NCBI GenBank assembly: GCA_027308685.1
Contig: DAIDEE010000016.1
Span: forward strand, 102,360 to 166,359
Source of the DNA: Acidocella sp.
GTDB lineage: Bacteria; Pseudomonadota; Alphaproteobacteria; Acetobacterales; Acetobacteraceae
DNA: 64,000 nucleotides
Direction: 5' to 3'
Positions 8,894 through 17,058 of the stretch are shown piece by piece. A program made the translations under genes and the position numbers. The notes beneath the pieces were generated by a model, which was not told the origin of the DNA, did not search any database, and was given only the letters and a program-made list of their open reading frames with translations. Position 1 is the first letter of the stretch, and each line of letters starts with the position of its first letter.

Positions 8894-10654
8894 CTAACCC
8901 AGTGTGGTCCGCCGCGAAGCGTAAGCATATAATGGCCGCCATAGAACGCGGTTGAACGTAATCACGAAGGCCGACATGACTGCCACGCCCAGCACAATCC
9001 GCGGCGTGTCACCGGCTGTGGTGGCCTGTGCGATGTAAGCGCCTAGTCCCTGCGCGTGTAAATTCGTAGCACCCCAACTTGCCACTTCCGCCACGATCGA
9101 GGCGTTCCACGCGCCGCCGCTGGCGGTAATCGCACCGGTGACAAAATACGGCAGGATACCGGGGATCATCACGCTACGCCAGCGCAACCAGCCACGAATA
9201 CGAAAATTCGCCACCGCCTCGCGCATATCCCCTGGAAATGCCGCCGCACCTGCGATGACATTGAACAAAATATACCATTGCGTGCCAATCAGCATCAATG
9301 GCGTGAGCCAAATATTCGGGCTGACATGGAAATAAACAATCGCCACCACAAACGGCGGAAACAGCAAATTCGCCGGGAAGGCCGCGAGAAATTGCGCGAT
9401 CGGCTGGGCAATGCGCGTCGCTCTCGGGCGCAGGCCGATCCACACCCCGATCGGCACCCAGACGAGCGCTGCAATTATCATCAATACAACAACCCGGATC
9501 ATGGTATAAACACCCATCAGCAGCGCCGTCCCCAGGTCGGACCAATGCAAACTTGTTGAGATGAAGCCGATGATCTGCGACAGCGCATAGCCTGCCAGCG
9601 CCACGATCATCGCAAACCAGATCGCATCAATGACACGCGACGGTTTCCGATTTTCATCAACCTGCACCGACGAACTACCACTCAGACGCAGCCTGAAAAA
9701 AGCCCCCACCACGATTCCGATTTTATCAAATATCGCCTGAAACAACCGTGTCTGGCGGATCAGTTTCAGCATCCAAGGGTCCGGCGTTGCCGCAGCCGCC
9801 GTGGTTTCAAACCGAAATTTGCCCGACCATGCCACCAGCGGGCGAAACACTAATTGGTCATACAGCAATATCACGATTAACATGGCCAGAATGGCATAAA
9901 AGATCGCCTGAAGATTTTTCTGCGCCAGTGCTAACGCCACATAGGAGCCGATACCCGGCAGCGCAAAACTCGTATTGCCCACCGTAATCGCTTCCGACGC
10001 CACCACGAAAAACCACCCGCCGGACATCGAGAGCATGGTGTTCCACACCAGCCCCGGCATCGCAAACGGCACATCGAGCCGCCAGAATTTCTGCCACGGC
10101 GAGAGCCTGAAGGCGCGCGACGCCTCCTGCAAATCATTCGGCAGGGTGGTGAGCGATTGGTAGAAGCTGAACGCCATGTTCCAGGCCTGGCTGGTAAAAA
10201 TGGCAAACACACAAGCCAGTTCAGCGCCAACAACGCGGCCCGGAAACAGGTTCAGGAAAAATACCACGGTGAAGGACAGGAATCCCAAAATCGGCACCGA
10301 TTGCAGAATATCGAGGATCGGGATCAAAATCAGCCCGGCGCGGCGGCTTTTGGCCGCCAGGGTGGCGAAGGTGAAGGTAAAAAATAGCGAACAAAACAGA
10401 GCGGCAAACATCCGCGCGGTGGTGCGCAGCGCATAGCCCGGCAGATAGGCTGGGTCGAGATGGATGGTGGTAGCCTCATTGGCTGCCAGCGGCGTAAATA
10501 ACGTGCTGCGCCCCACGTCCACCAGCCCGATCAGCAGCCCCATCACCAGCAGCATCGCCACACCATCCCAGCGGTTGGGCATACGGCGGCCGGACGTGAG
10601 CGCTGATGGGGTAAAATTTACCATGGACCCGCCTGATGAAACGCTTGATTGCAC
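8894..10654 (-). CDS. ABC transporter permease, two fused BPD_transp_1 domains
   Basis: Inner-membrane channel of the importer whose ATPase follows. It has 586 residues, about twice a normal permease, with two homologous halves. The first contains the coupling-loop EASRAFRLSPWQKFWRLDVP and the second DMREAVANFRIRGWLRWRSV; both match the EAA loop that docks on the ATPase. About 12 hydrophobic spans are visible. A hydrophilic linker lies near residues 285-345. The start is either GTG 10654 or ATG 10624; neither has a strong Shine-Dalgarno. A fused permease needs no second permease gene, consistent with the two-gene operon. Confidence 0.9.
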   Translation of the reverse strand: MQSSVSSGGSMVNFTPSALTSGRRMPNRWDGVAMLLVMGLLIGLVDVGRSTLFTPLAANEATTIHLDPAYLPGYALRTTARMFAALFCSLFFTFTFATLAAKSRRAGLILIPILDILQSVPILGFLSFTVVFFLNLFPGRVVGAELACVFAIFTSQAWNMAFSFYQSLTTLPNDLQEASRAFRLSPWQKFWRLDVPFAMPGLVWNTMLSMSGGWFFVVASEAITVGNTSFALPGIGSYVALALAQKNLQAIFYAILAMLIVILLYDQLVFRPLVAWSGKFRFETTAAAATPDPWMLKLIRQTRLFQAIFDKIGIVVGAFFRLRLSGSSSVQVDENRKPSRVIDAIWFAMIVALAGYALSQIIGFISTSLHWSDLGTALLMGVYTMIRVVVLMIIAALVWVPIGVWIGLRPRATRIAQPIAQFLAAFPANLLFPPFVVAIVYFHVSPNIWLTPLMLIGTQWYILFNVIAGAAAFPGDMREAVANFRIRGWLRWRSVMIPGILPYFVTGAITASGGAWNASIVAEVASWGATNLHAQGLGAYIAQATTAGDTPRIVLGVAVMSAFVITFNRVLWRPLYAYASRRTTLG

Positions 10655-10729
10655 AATGGTTTGACCCTGGCCTTAGCCGTCAAGCGCGGTCCTGTCACCC
10701 CCACCAATCATTGCGATTTTAAGACAGTT

Positions 10730-11179
10730 TCAGCGCCCGGTGCTGCCAAAACCGCCGGCACCGCGAGCGGTTTCATCGAGGGTCTCTACCTCCACCCACA
10801 CCGCCCGCACGACCGGCGCCAGCACCGCCTGAGCAATGCGCATACCGCGCGTCACCAAAAAATACTCCTCGCTCGCGTTGAGCATAATCACCTGAATCTC
10901 GCCTCGGTAATCCTCATCGATGGTGCCGGGCGTATTCGGCACCGTAATCCCGTGCTTCAGCGCCAAACCTGAGCGCGGACGGATTTGCAGCTCAAACCCC
11001 GGCGGCAACGCAATGGCGATGCCAGTTGGGATCAGCACCCGGCCAGCCGGCGGAATTCGCACCGATTTATCAATCGCCGCCAATAAATCCATCCCAGCCG
11101 CGCCCATTGTGGCATAGCTTGGCAATTCTAAATCCGCGCCATGCGGCAGGCGGCGGAGGCGAACATCAATATTGGTCAT
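10730..11179 (-). CDS. dut: dUTP diphosphatase
   Basis: Hydrolyses dUTP to dUMP, keeping uracil out of DNA and supplying dTMP synthesis. The 149-residue trimeric-type enzyme has all five motifs: [47 protein letters not shown] and the flexible C-terminal [10 protein letters not shown]. The start ATG overlaps the coaBC stop (ATGA, 11179-11176), so translation is coupled. It is the last gene of ubiE-coaBC-dut. A 75-bp spacer separates it from the ABC permease; I saw no terminator there. Confidence 0.97.
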   Translation of the reverse strand: MTNIDVRLRRLPHGADLELPSYATMGAAGMDLLAAIDKSVRIPPAGRVLIPTGIAIALPPGFELQIRPRSGLALKHGITVPNTPGTIDEDYRGEIQVIMLNASEEYFLVTRGMRIAQAVLAPVVRAVWVEVETLDETARGAGGFGSTGR

Positions 11180-12372
11180 GCAACCTCTTGGGCAATAAGT
11201 GCGGCAAGTTTCTGGGCGACCTCATGCTTGTCCATAATGGGCCAGATTTCCTCGCCTGCGTGGTTGATCAATGTTACCTCGTTGGAATCTCCACCCATGA
11301 TGCCGGTGCCGCCGACGTTATTGGCGATAATCCAGTCGCAGCCCTTGCGCTGACGCTTGGCAGCGGCGTGGATATATAGATTTTCGGTTTCCGCGGCGAA
11401 CCCCACCACCAGCTTAGGGCGGCGCGGACCAGGCATTGAAATGATCCGCAGAATGTCGGGGTTTTCGGTGAGTGTCAGCGCAGGCGGCGCTGATCCGGTT
11501 TTTTTAATTTTGTGGGCCGCCAATGTTTCCACCCGCCAATCCGCCACGGCAGCAGCGCATACCGCCACATCGGCGGGTAACGCCTCCTGCACTGCGGCCA
11601 GCATCTCCAGTGCGGTTTCCACATGCACCACGCTCACGCCCAGCGGGTCCGGGATGCTCACCGGGCCGCTCACCAGCGTCACCTTTGCACCCAGCGCTGC
11701 CAATGCCGCCGCAATGGCGTGGCCCTGCTTGCCTGAGGAGCGATTGCCCAAATAACGCACCGGATCGATCGGCTCATGCGTCGGCCCACTGGTCACCAGC
11801 GCATGTTTGGCGGCCAGAGGCCCACCTGCCCCCAGCATCCGCGCGATCGCGGCCAGTATCACCGGCGGCTCGGCCAGACGGCCCGGACCAAATTCGCCGC
11901 AAGCCATCGGCCCTTCATCGGGCGGCACGATAGCCACACCACGTTTGGTCAGCGTGGCGAGGTTAGCCTGGGTCGCGGCGTGTTCCCACATCCGCACATT
12001 CATCGCGGGCACCACCAGAACTTGCTTATCAGTTGCCAGCAGCAGCGTGGTGGCCAGATCATCCGCCAGCCCCGCCGCCATCTTGGCCAGAATATCGGCA
12101 CTCGCGGGCACCACCACCACTAAATCAGCCGCGCGAGAGAGTTCGATATGCCCCATCTCGCTCTCATCGGTTAGCGAGAACAAGTCAGTGTAAATTTTTG
12201 CACCCGAGAGCGCCTGCAACGATAGCGGCGTGACAAACTGCGCCCCGGCCTTGGTCAGCACACAGGTCACGCCGCAATCAGCTTTGGTGAGCAGCCGGAT
12301 CAACTCCAGCGCCTTGTAGGCAGCAATGCCACCCGAGATGATAAGCAGAACCCGCTTGCCGGCCAGACTCAC
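11176..12372 (-). CDS. coaBC: Bifunctional phosphopantothenoylcysteine decarboxylase / phosphopantothenate-cysteine ligase
   Basis: Carries out two consecutive steps of coenzyme A synthesis. The N-terminal CoaC flavoprotein domain (about 1-180) has the catalytic His75 in GHIELSR, the substrate motif PAMNVRMW (122-129) and Cys158 in [11 protein letters not shown]. The CoaB domain (about 185-398) begins with [24 protein letters not shown] and contains AAAVADWR. At 398 residues it is typical. It overlaps ubiE by four bases upstream and dut by four bases downstream. In most alphaproteobacteria ubiB would stand between ubiE and coaBC; here it is absent. Confidence 0.96.
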   Translation of the reverse strand: MSLAGKRVLLIISGGIAAYKALELIRLLTKADCGVTCVLTKAGAQFVTPLSLQALSGAKIYTDLFSLTDESEMGHIELSRAADLVVVVPASADILAKMAAGLADDLATTLLLATDKQVLVVPAMNVRMWEHAATQANLATLTKRGVAIVPPDEGPMACGEFGPGRLAEPPVILAAIARMLGAGGPLAAKHALVTSGPTHEPIDPVRYLGNRSSGKQGHAIAAALAALGAKVTLVSGPVSIPDPLGVSVVHVETALEMLAAVQEALPADVAVCAAAVADWRVETLAAHKIKKTGSAPPALTLTENPDILRIISMPGPRRPKLVVGFAAETENLYIHAAAKRQRKGCDWIIANNVGGTGIMGGDSNEVTLINHAGEEIWPIMDKHEVAQKLAALIAQEVA

Positions 12373-13133
12373 AGCCGCCAGCCCTGATGAATGGCGGCAA
12401 TGCCGCCGGAGAGGTTACGCACGCTCACCCGCTCCAGCCCCGCCGTTTCCATCATCCCCTTCAGCGTCTCCTGGTCAGGAAACATCCTGATGCTTTCCGC
12501 TAAATATTGATAGCTGGCCGCATTCTTCGCCACCATTTTGCCAATCGCGGGCATCGCCTTGAACGACCAGGCATCATAAATTTTCTCAAACGCCGAAATC
12601 TGCAATTTGGAAAATTCCAGGCACAAAAATTTGCCACCCGGCTTCAACACCCGCCGCGCCTCGGCCAGCACGCGGTCCTTATTGGTGCAGTTACGCAGGC
12701 CAAACGCCATCGAGACGCGGTCCACCGAGCAGTCCGGTAGCGCCAGCGCCTCGGCATCGGTCACCACAAACGACAGGTCTCCGATAAACCCGCCGGTGGT
12801 GGCGCGGTCACGCCCCACATTCAGCATGGCGGCGTTGATGTCGGATAAAATGACGGGTCCACCACCCTTCTTCAGCCAGCCGAAGCTGATGTCACCAGTG
12901 CCCCCGGCGAGATCCAGCAAGGTGCGGTTCGGGCGCGGGTCCAGTGCTTGAATAAAATCATGCTTCCAGAGCCGGTGGATGCCCAGCGACATCAGATCAT
13001 TCATAATGTCGTACTTGCCGGCCACTGAGTCGAACACCTCACGCACCAGCTTGCGCTTGTCATCGCGCTTCACGGTCTGGAAGCCAAAATCCACGGAATC
13101 AGGAGCCGAACCTGGGGGGCTATCATCGTTCAT
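12369..13133 (-). CDS. ubiE: Demethylmenaquinone/ubiquinone C-methyltransferase
   Basis: SAM-dependent C-methylation in ubiquinone synthesis. The 254-residue protein shows VFDSVAGKYDIMNDLMSLGIHRLWK near the N-terminus, the SAM motif LLDLAGGTGDISF, and the UbiE signature region RVSMAFGLRNCTNKD. ATG 13133 is preferred over a longer frame (to 13247) that would run antisense through mutM and has no family similarity. It is divergent from mutM with 27 bp between start codons. It heads the tightly overlapping ubiE-coaBC-dut operon. Confidence 0.95.
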   Translation of the reverse strand: MNDDSPPGSAPDSVDFGFQTVKRDDKRKLVREVFDSVAGKYDIMNDLMSLGIHRLWKHDFIQALDPRPNRTLLDLAGGTGDISFGWLKKGGGPVILSDINAAMLNVGRDRATTGGFIGDLSFVVTDAEALALPDCSVDRVSMAFGLRNCTNKDRVLAEARRVLKPGGKFLCLEFSKLQISAFEKIYDAWSFKAMPAIGKMVAKNAASYQYLAESIRMFPDQETLKGMMETAGLERVSVRNLSGGIAAIHQGWRL

Positions 13134-13160
13134 GATCTGACTATAGCCTAACTTCTGAAA
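13134..13160. promoter_or_regulatory. 27-bp divergent ubiE/mutM promoter region with palindromic -10-like element
   Basis: Only 27 bp separate the two ATG codons. CTATAG (13141-13146) is a perfect palindrome and could act as -10 in both directions. It is preceded by TG one base away on the plus strand (an extended -10). A start seven bases past it would lie about seven bases before the mutM ATG, and at or next to the ubiE ATG. No Shine-Dalgarno is visible for mutM. This is inference from spacing. Confidence 0.4.
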
Positions 13161-13988
13161 ATGCCGGAACTCCCCGAAGTCGAAACTGTCATGCGCGGCC
13201 TGGATGCCCGCCTCACCGGCCGTACCATCGCCCGGGCGGTGCTGCACCGGCCCGATTTACGTTGGCCGATTCCACCCGAATTTGCCGCCACGCTGACCGG
13301 CGCCCAAGTGCTGGGGTTCCGCCGCCGTGGCAAATACATGTTCATGCGCCTCTCCGGCGGCGTCTCAGCGCTGATCCACCTGGGCATGTCGGGCCGGATG
13401 CTGATCGACGCGCCCTTCACTTTACACGAGCACCTGACCCTCGAGACCATTGACGGCGGGCGGGTCGGCTTTATAGACCCGCGCCGGTTTGGCGCCCTCG
13501 ACCTTATCGCCACCGAGGCCGAGGACACCCACCGGCTGGTGGCGGGGCTGGGGCCCGAGCCTCTGGGCAATGAATTCAACGCGCCGATGCTGCTGGCAGC
13601 GCTGACCGGACGCGCCAGCCCGATAAAAGTAACATTATTGGACCAAACTATCGTGGCTGGCATCGGCAACATCTACGCCAGCGAGGCGTTGTTCCGCGCC
13701 GGGATCAGCCCCAAGCGGCAAGCCCGCAACCTTGGGGCCAAGCGGGTGGACCGCCTGGTGCCCGCCATCAAGCAAACCCTCACCGAAGCCATCGCCGCCG
13801 GGGGCTCGTCGTTACGCGACTATGTGCAGCCCAGCGGCGAGCTTGGTTATTTTCAGCACGCCTGGAAAGTTTACGGACGTGAGGGCGAGGCTTGCGCGCA
13901 ATGCCCCGGCCCGCCCGCCTGCAACGGTATTCGCAAAATCGTGCAAACCGGCCGCGCCACCTTCTATTGCCCGATGACCCAGGGCTAA
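13161..13988 (+). CDS. mutM: Formamidopyrimidine-DNA glycosylase
   Basis: Bifunctional glycosylase/AP lyase that removes 8-oxoguanine and formamidopyrimidines. After Met removal the N-terminal Pro nucleophile and Glu are present ([10 protein letters not shown]). The beta-turn Lys lies in RRRGKYMFM, and the helix-two-turn-helix in [16 protein letters not shown]. The C-terminal zinc finger is odd. The usual pattern is two CxxC pairs; here the cysteines are Cys245, Cys248, Cys254 and Cys270, and the usual last ligand is Thr273 (FYCPMTQG). A short insertion, PGPPAC, supplies the extra cysteine. Length 275 is normal. No Shine-Dalgarno is visible, consistent with a near-leaderless transcript. Confidence 0.94.
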   Translation: MPELPEVETVMRGLDARLTGRTIARAVLHRPDLRWPIPPEFAATLTGAQVLGFRRRGKYMFMRLSGGVSALIHLGMSGRMLIDAPFTLHEHLTLETIDGGRVGFIDPRRFGALDLIATEAEDTHRLVAGLGPEPLGNEFNAPMLLAALTGRASPIKVTLLDQTIVAGIGNIYASEALFRAGISPKRQARNLGAKRVDRLVPAIKQTLTEAIAAGGSSLRDYVQPSGELGYFQHAWKVYGREGEACAQCPGPPACNGIRKIVQTGRATFYCPMTQG

Positions 13989-14021
13989 TTACGGTGCGCC
14001 CCAGCAACGGGAGCGAAAACA

Positions 14022-14795
14022 ATGTCGTATGAAACAATTTTAGTGGAAACCCATGGCCGCGTCGGCCTGATCAAACTCAACCGCCCCGCCGCGTTGAACG
14101 CCCTGTGCGACCAACTCATGAGCGAGCTGGCCACCCAGCTAAAAGCCTTCGACGCTGACCCCGCCATTGGCGCCATCGTGCTCACCGGCTCGGAAAAAGC
14201 CTTCGCCGCAGGCGCCGACATCAAGGAAATGCAGCCGCGCAGCTACCCCGGCACCGTGCTGGAAGATTTCATCTCGCCCTGGGAAGCCATCACCCACATC
14301 CGCAAGCCGGTGATCGCCGCGGTGGCCGGTTTTGCGCTTGGCGGTGGCTGTGAACTGGCGATGATGTGCGACATCATGATCGCCGCCGACACCGCCAAAT
14401 TCGGCCAGCCCGAGATCAACCTCGGCGTCATCCCCGGTGCCGGCGGCTCACAGCGCCTCACCCGCGCGGTGGGCAAGGCCAAGGCGATGGACATGATCCT
14501 CACCGCCCGCATGATGGACGCCGCCGAAGCCGAACGCGCCAGCCTGGTCAGCCGGGTGTTTCCCGCTGCCGAACTGATCCCGGAAGCGCTGAAAATGGCC
14601 GAAAAAATCGCTAATCTCTCACCAGTTGCGGTGGCGCTGGCCAAAAAGGCGGTGAACGCCTCGTTCGAGACCACATTGGCGCAAGGTGTTTCGTACGAAC
14701 GCGCCAGCTTCCTCGGCCTATTCGGCACCCCGGACCAGAAAGAAGGCATGGCGGCGTTCATCGAGAAACGCAAACCGCTATTCAGCCAGGGCTGA
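14022..14795 (+). CDS. Enoyl-CoA hydratase
   Basis: Crotonase-fold enzyme hydrating 2-enoyl-CoA during beta-oxidation. In the 257-residue protein both catalytic glutamates are present: Glu111 in [12 protein letters not shown] and Glu131 in [14 protein letters not shown]. The oxyanion-hole segment [11 protein letters not shown] (60-70) is also intact. The close match to classic short-chain enoyl-CoA hydratases makes hydratase activity more likely than isomerase, but chain length cannot be read. It lies 33 bp after mutM on the same strand, with GGGAG nearby as ribosome-binding site. Functionally it links with ETF-QO at the start of the window. Confidence 0.9.
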   Translation: MSYETILVETHGRVGLIKLNRPAALNALCDQLMSELATQLKAFDADPAIGAIVLTGSEKAFAAGADIKEMQPRSYPGTVLEDFISPWEAITHIRKPVIAAVAGFALGGGCELAMMCDIMIAADTAKFGQPEINLGVIPGAGGSQRLTRAVGKAKAMDMILTARMMDAAEAERASLVSRVFPAAELIPEALKMAEKIANLSPVAVALAKKAVNASFETTLAQGVSYERASFLGLFGTPDQKEGMAAFIEKRKPLFSQG

Positions 14796-14857
14796 CACGG
14801 CCCCACCACCTTCGCGCGACCCTCGCGCAGGCGAATATCCTCTGTTCAAACGTGAAG

Positions 14858-14881
14858 AGTCCCGCCTGCGCGGGAATGACG
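14858..14881. repeat. REP-like intergenic palindrome
   Basis: CCCGC-CTGC-GCGGG (14861-14874) followed by AATGACG has the form of dispersed intergenic palindromes common in many proteobacteria. A related GAGAATGACGAGG follows at 14893-14905, and GCGCAGGCGAAT at 14825-14836 looks like a partial copy. It lies in the 123-bp gap between the convergent enoyl-CoA hydratase and xthA genes, where it may also stop transcription, although no T-run follows. Copy number elsewhere in the genome cannot be seen here. Confidence 0.5.
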
Positions 14882-14918
14882 GGTTTGGGTGCGAGAATGA
14901 CGAGGTGAGGCAGACGCC

Positions 14919-15725
14919 CTAAACCTTCAGCGTCACACTCACCGGCACATGATCCGAGGGTTGCACCCAGTCCCGCGCATCAACCAAAATTTTATGGCTC
15001 ACCAGCCCGCCGGCCAGATCATCCGAGACCCAAACATGGTCCAGCCGCCGCCCGCGATTCGAGGCGCGCCAATCCCGGTTGCGGTATGACCACCACGTAT
15101 AAAGCTTCTCCTCGGGCGGGACGAAATGCCGCAGCGCATCGGTAAAGCCCTCCGCCATCCACGCTTTCAGCCCGTTGGTTTCAACCGGCGTATGGCTGAC
15201 AATATCGAGGAGTTGCTTGTGATTCCAAACATCGTTCTCCATTGGCGCAATATTCAAATCCCCCACCAGTACGGCGCGATGCGGCGGATATTTGGCGAAA
15301 TGCGCGCGGGCCTCGGCAATAAAATCTAGCTTATGGCCAAATTTTACATTCTGCTCACGGTCTGGAATATCACCGCCCGCCGGCACGTAAAAATTATGAA
15401 TAACAACCGGCGACGCACCAATATGGATTTGCGCTGACATGTGCCGGCAATCATTCTTCTCGCACCAATCTGGCGTATCGGCCACCAAACTGAGTGGCAG
15501 CTTGGAGAAAATCGCCACGCCATTATAACTTTTCATGCTGCGTTTGAGCACATGCGGAAATCCTATGGCCTCACCAAGGCTTTCAGGAAACGCCTCATCT
15601 GGCACCTTGGTTTCCTGCAAACAAATCACATCAGGCCGCAACGCGGCGATTAGCGGCTCCAGTAACCCCTGGCGCAACCGCAGCGAGTTAATGTTCCAGG
15701 TGGCAATCGTGAGGTTTTTTGTCAT
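14919..15725 (-). CDS. xthA: Exodeoxyribonuclease III / AP endonuclease
   Basis: Cleaves abasic sites and trims 3' ends in base-excision repair. The 268-residue EEP-fold enzyme shows TWNINSLRLRQ at the start, the metal-binding Glu in CLQETKVPDE, GDLNIAP for the active-site Asp/Asn pair, RRLDHVWVS, and the terminal Asp-His of PSDHVPV. It heads a minus-strand stretch with no obvious promoter overlap. mutM, the partial uracil glycosylase and dut elsewhere in the window serve the same pathway, but they are not in one operon. Confidence 0.95.
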   Translation of the reverse strand: MTKNLTIATWNINSLRLRQGLLEPLIAALRPDVICLQETKVPDEAFPESLGEAIGFPHVLKRSMKSYNGVAIFSKLPLSLVADTPDWCEKNDCRHMSAQIHIGASPVVIHNFYVPAGGDIPDREQNVKFGHKLDFIAEARAHFAKYPPHRAVLVGDLNIAPMENDVWNHKQLLDIVSHTPVETNGLKAWMAEGFTDALRHFVPPEEKLYTWWSYRNRDWRASNRGRRLDHVWVSDDLAGGLVSHKILVDARDWVQPSDHVPVSVTLKV

Positions 15726-15756
15726 GCCATGGTTTCACCATGGCTGAACAATACGA

Positions 15757-16380
15757 TCAACCGCCCGAGGCTGACGTCTGACCTTGATAGGTAAACAATG
15801 AGTCCGGAAACGGCCCGCCCGGTGCGATATCATACAAGCTCACCCGCGTCTGGCGCTGTTGCGCGTCCATCACAACCCATTGCCGTAGTTCCAGCGGGTT
15901 GGTGCCGAACACCAAGGTCAGGCTGCCTTCCTGCGGCTTGCCGGTACGAATTAACGTAAGATGCACCTCACCAAGTTGGCGATCGACATTGGTGACCGTT
16001 ACATCGCCCGAAAGCACCACATGGTTGGCCAGCAAAATACCCAGTGGCGTTGCGCCCAACGGGATATTTGTGGTCTGCGAAAGGTCTGGGTCGTGATACA
16101 CCAGCAACCCAAATCCGGCGACCAGCAGTTGCTTGTCTGGCGGATCATATTCAAAGCGCATTTTTCCAGGGCGTTGCAGCCAGGCCTTACCGGTCCTGGT
16201 TGAACCATCGGATGCTACTTGCAAAAAATTTGCTGTAAGTGAGGTCAATCCGTTCAAATAGGTCTGAACCTGATTGATCAAAACCGTATCAGCCGCACTA
16301 AGCGGCGCAGCTGATGCGAAACGAACCGGCGCAGCAAATGCAACGCCGGCTAGCAGGCTCAGTAGTAAACGACGATGCAT
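15757..16380 (-). CDS. lolA: LolA-like outer-membrane lipoprotein carrier
   Basis: Periplasmic chaperone predicted to carry lipoproteins from LolCDE to the outer membrane. The 207-residue protein has a signal peptide (MHRRLLLSLLAGVAFAAPV, cleavage near ASA at about residue 24). A LolA fold follows, with the characteristic LTANFLQVASDGSTRTGKAWLQRPGKMRFEY and later VYHDPDLSQTT. Its partners lolC and lolD are at 34.9-36.8 kb. It lies 13 bp after the MarR gene, so the two may share a transcript. A LolA-related protein with another lipid substrate is possible. Confidence 0.85.
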   Translation of the reverse strand: MHRRLLLSLLAGVAFAAPVRFASAAPLSAADTVLINQVQTYLNGLTSLTANFLQVASDGSTRTGKAWLQRPGKMRFEYDPPDKQLLVAGFGLLVYHDPDLSQTTNIPLGATPLGILLANHVVLSGDVTVTNVDRQLGEVHLTLIRTGKPQEGSLTLVFGTNPLELRQWVVMDAQQRQTRVSLYDIAPGGPFPDSLFTYQGQTSASGG

Positions 16381-16393
16381 CGGCCTGATGGAA

Positions 16394-16774
16394 TCAGGCT
16401 GCAGCAGAGCGACGGCTAGCAGCTTCGGTCTTATTCGCGGCCAAAGCTTCGTTCATGATGTGCCGGGTTTCCCGCAGGAAAGCGGCACCCTTGACGGTAC
16501 GCTGCACCAGCACACTGCGGCGGTCTGACGGGTCAACCTTGCGGCGGACAAAATCAAGCTCGGTCAAACGATCAAGCGCACGGGTAATCGCCGGCTTGGA
16601 GACGTTCAAATCCTGAGCAAGGCCACGAACCGTATGACCGCCTTCATTCAGATAGCATGTCAGAAATACACCCAACTGGCGTGCCGACAAATCAACACCA
16701 TCCCGGCGAACCAGTGAAACGACGGTGTCACGAAGTATGCCGACCAGTTGGTCGGACGAAAGTTGCGCAGCCAT
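16394..16774 (-). CDS. MarR-family transcriptional regulator
   Basis: A 126-residue winged-helix protein. The DNA-recognition region reads VRGLAQDLNVSKPAITRALDRLTELDFVRRK (about 55-85), followed by the wing DPSDRRSVLVQRT, both classic for MarR proteins. The ligand is unknown. It is followed at 13 bp by the LolA-like gene. Upstream is an AT-rich 284-bp gap with a perfect 7-bp inverted repeat at 16796-16814, 22 bp before the start codon, a likely autoregulatory operator. Confidence 0.88.
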   Translation of the reverse strand: MAAQLSSDQLVGILRDTVVSLVRRDGVDLSARQLGVFLTCYLNEGGHTVRGLAQDLNVSKPAITRALDRLTELDFVRRKVDPSDRRSVLVQRTVKGAAFLRETRHIMNEALAANKTEAASRRSAAA

Positions 16775-17058
16775 TTTATACCCTTTCCCACGTAAGGCTT
16801 TTCAATTAAAAGCCATAATATCAAAAAACTAAAGATTATCGACCGAACTAAGCATTCTCGGCTTCTACAAACAAATCTTCGAGCAACATATGTTTGTATT
16901 TATATGCTTGGCAGAGATTTATGATCTAATGATGACTTCGACAACCCATCGAAACATGAAAACATTGCAATTTCATTTAATAAATTTTCGATCCAACGGC
17001 GTAATGGGATCACGATTTAGCGAGGCAAAATCATAAAATTCAAAAAATAACCCGAATA
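16775..17058. promoter_or_regulatory. AT-rich intergenic region upstream of the MarR gene, with operator-like palindrome
   Basis: These 284 bases contain no gene that I can support and are far richer in A and T than the surroundings. GGCTTTT (16796-16802), CAATT, then AAAAGCC (16808-16814) form a perfect 7-bp inverted repeat close to the MarR start, the usual place for autorepression. The remainder probably holds the MarR promoter and the 3' end of the aminopeptidase transcript. Confidence 0.5.
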
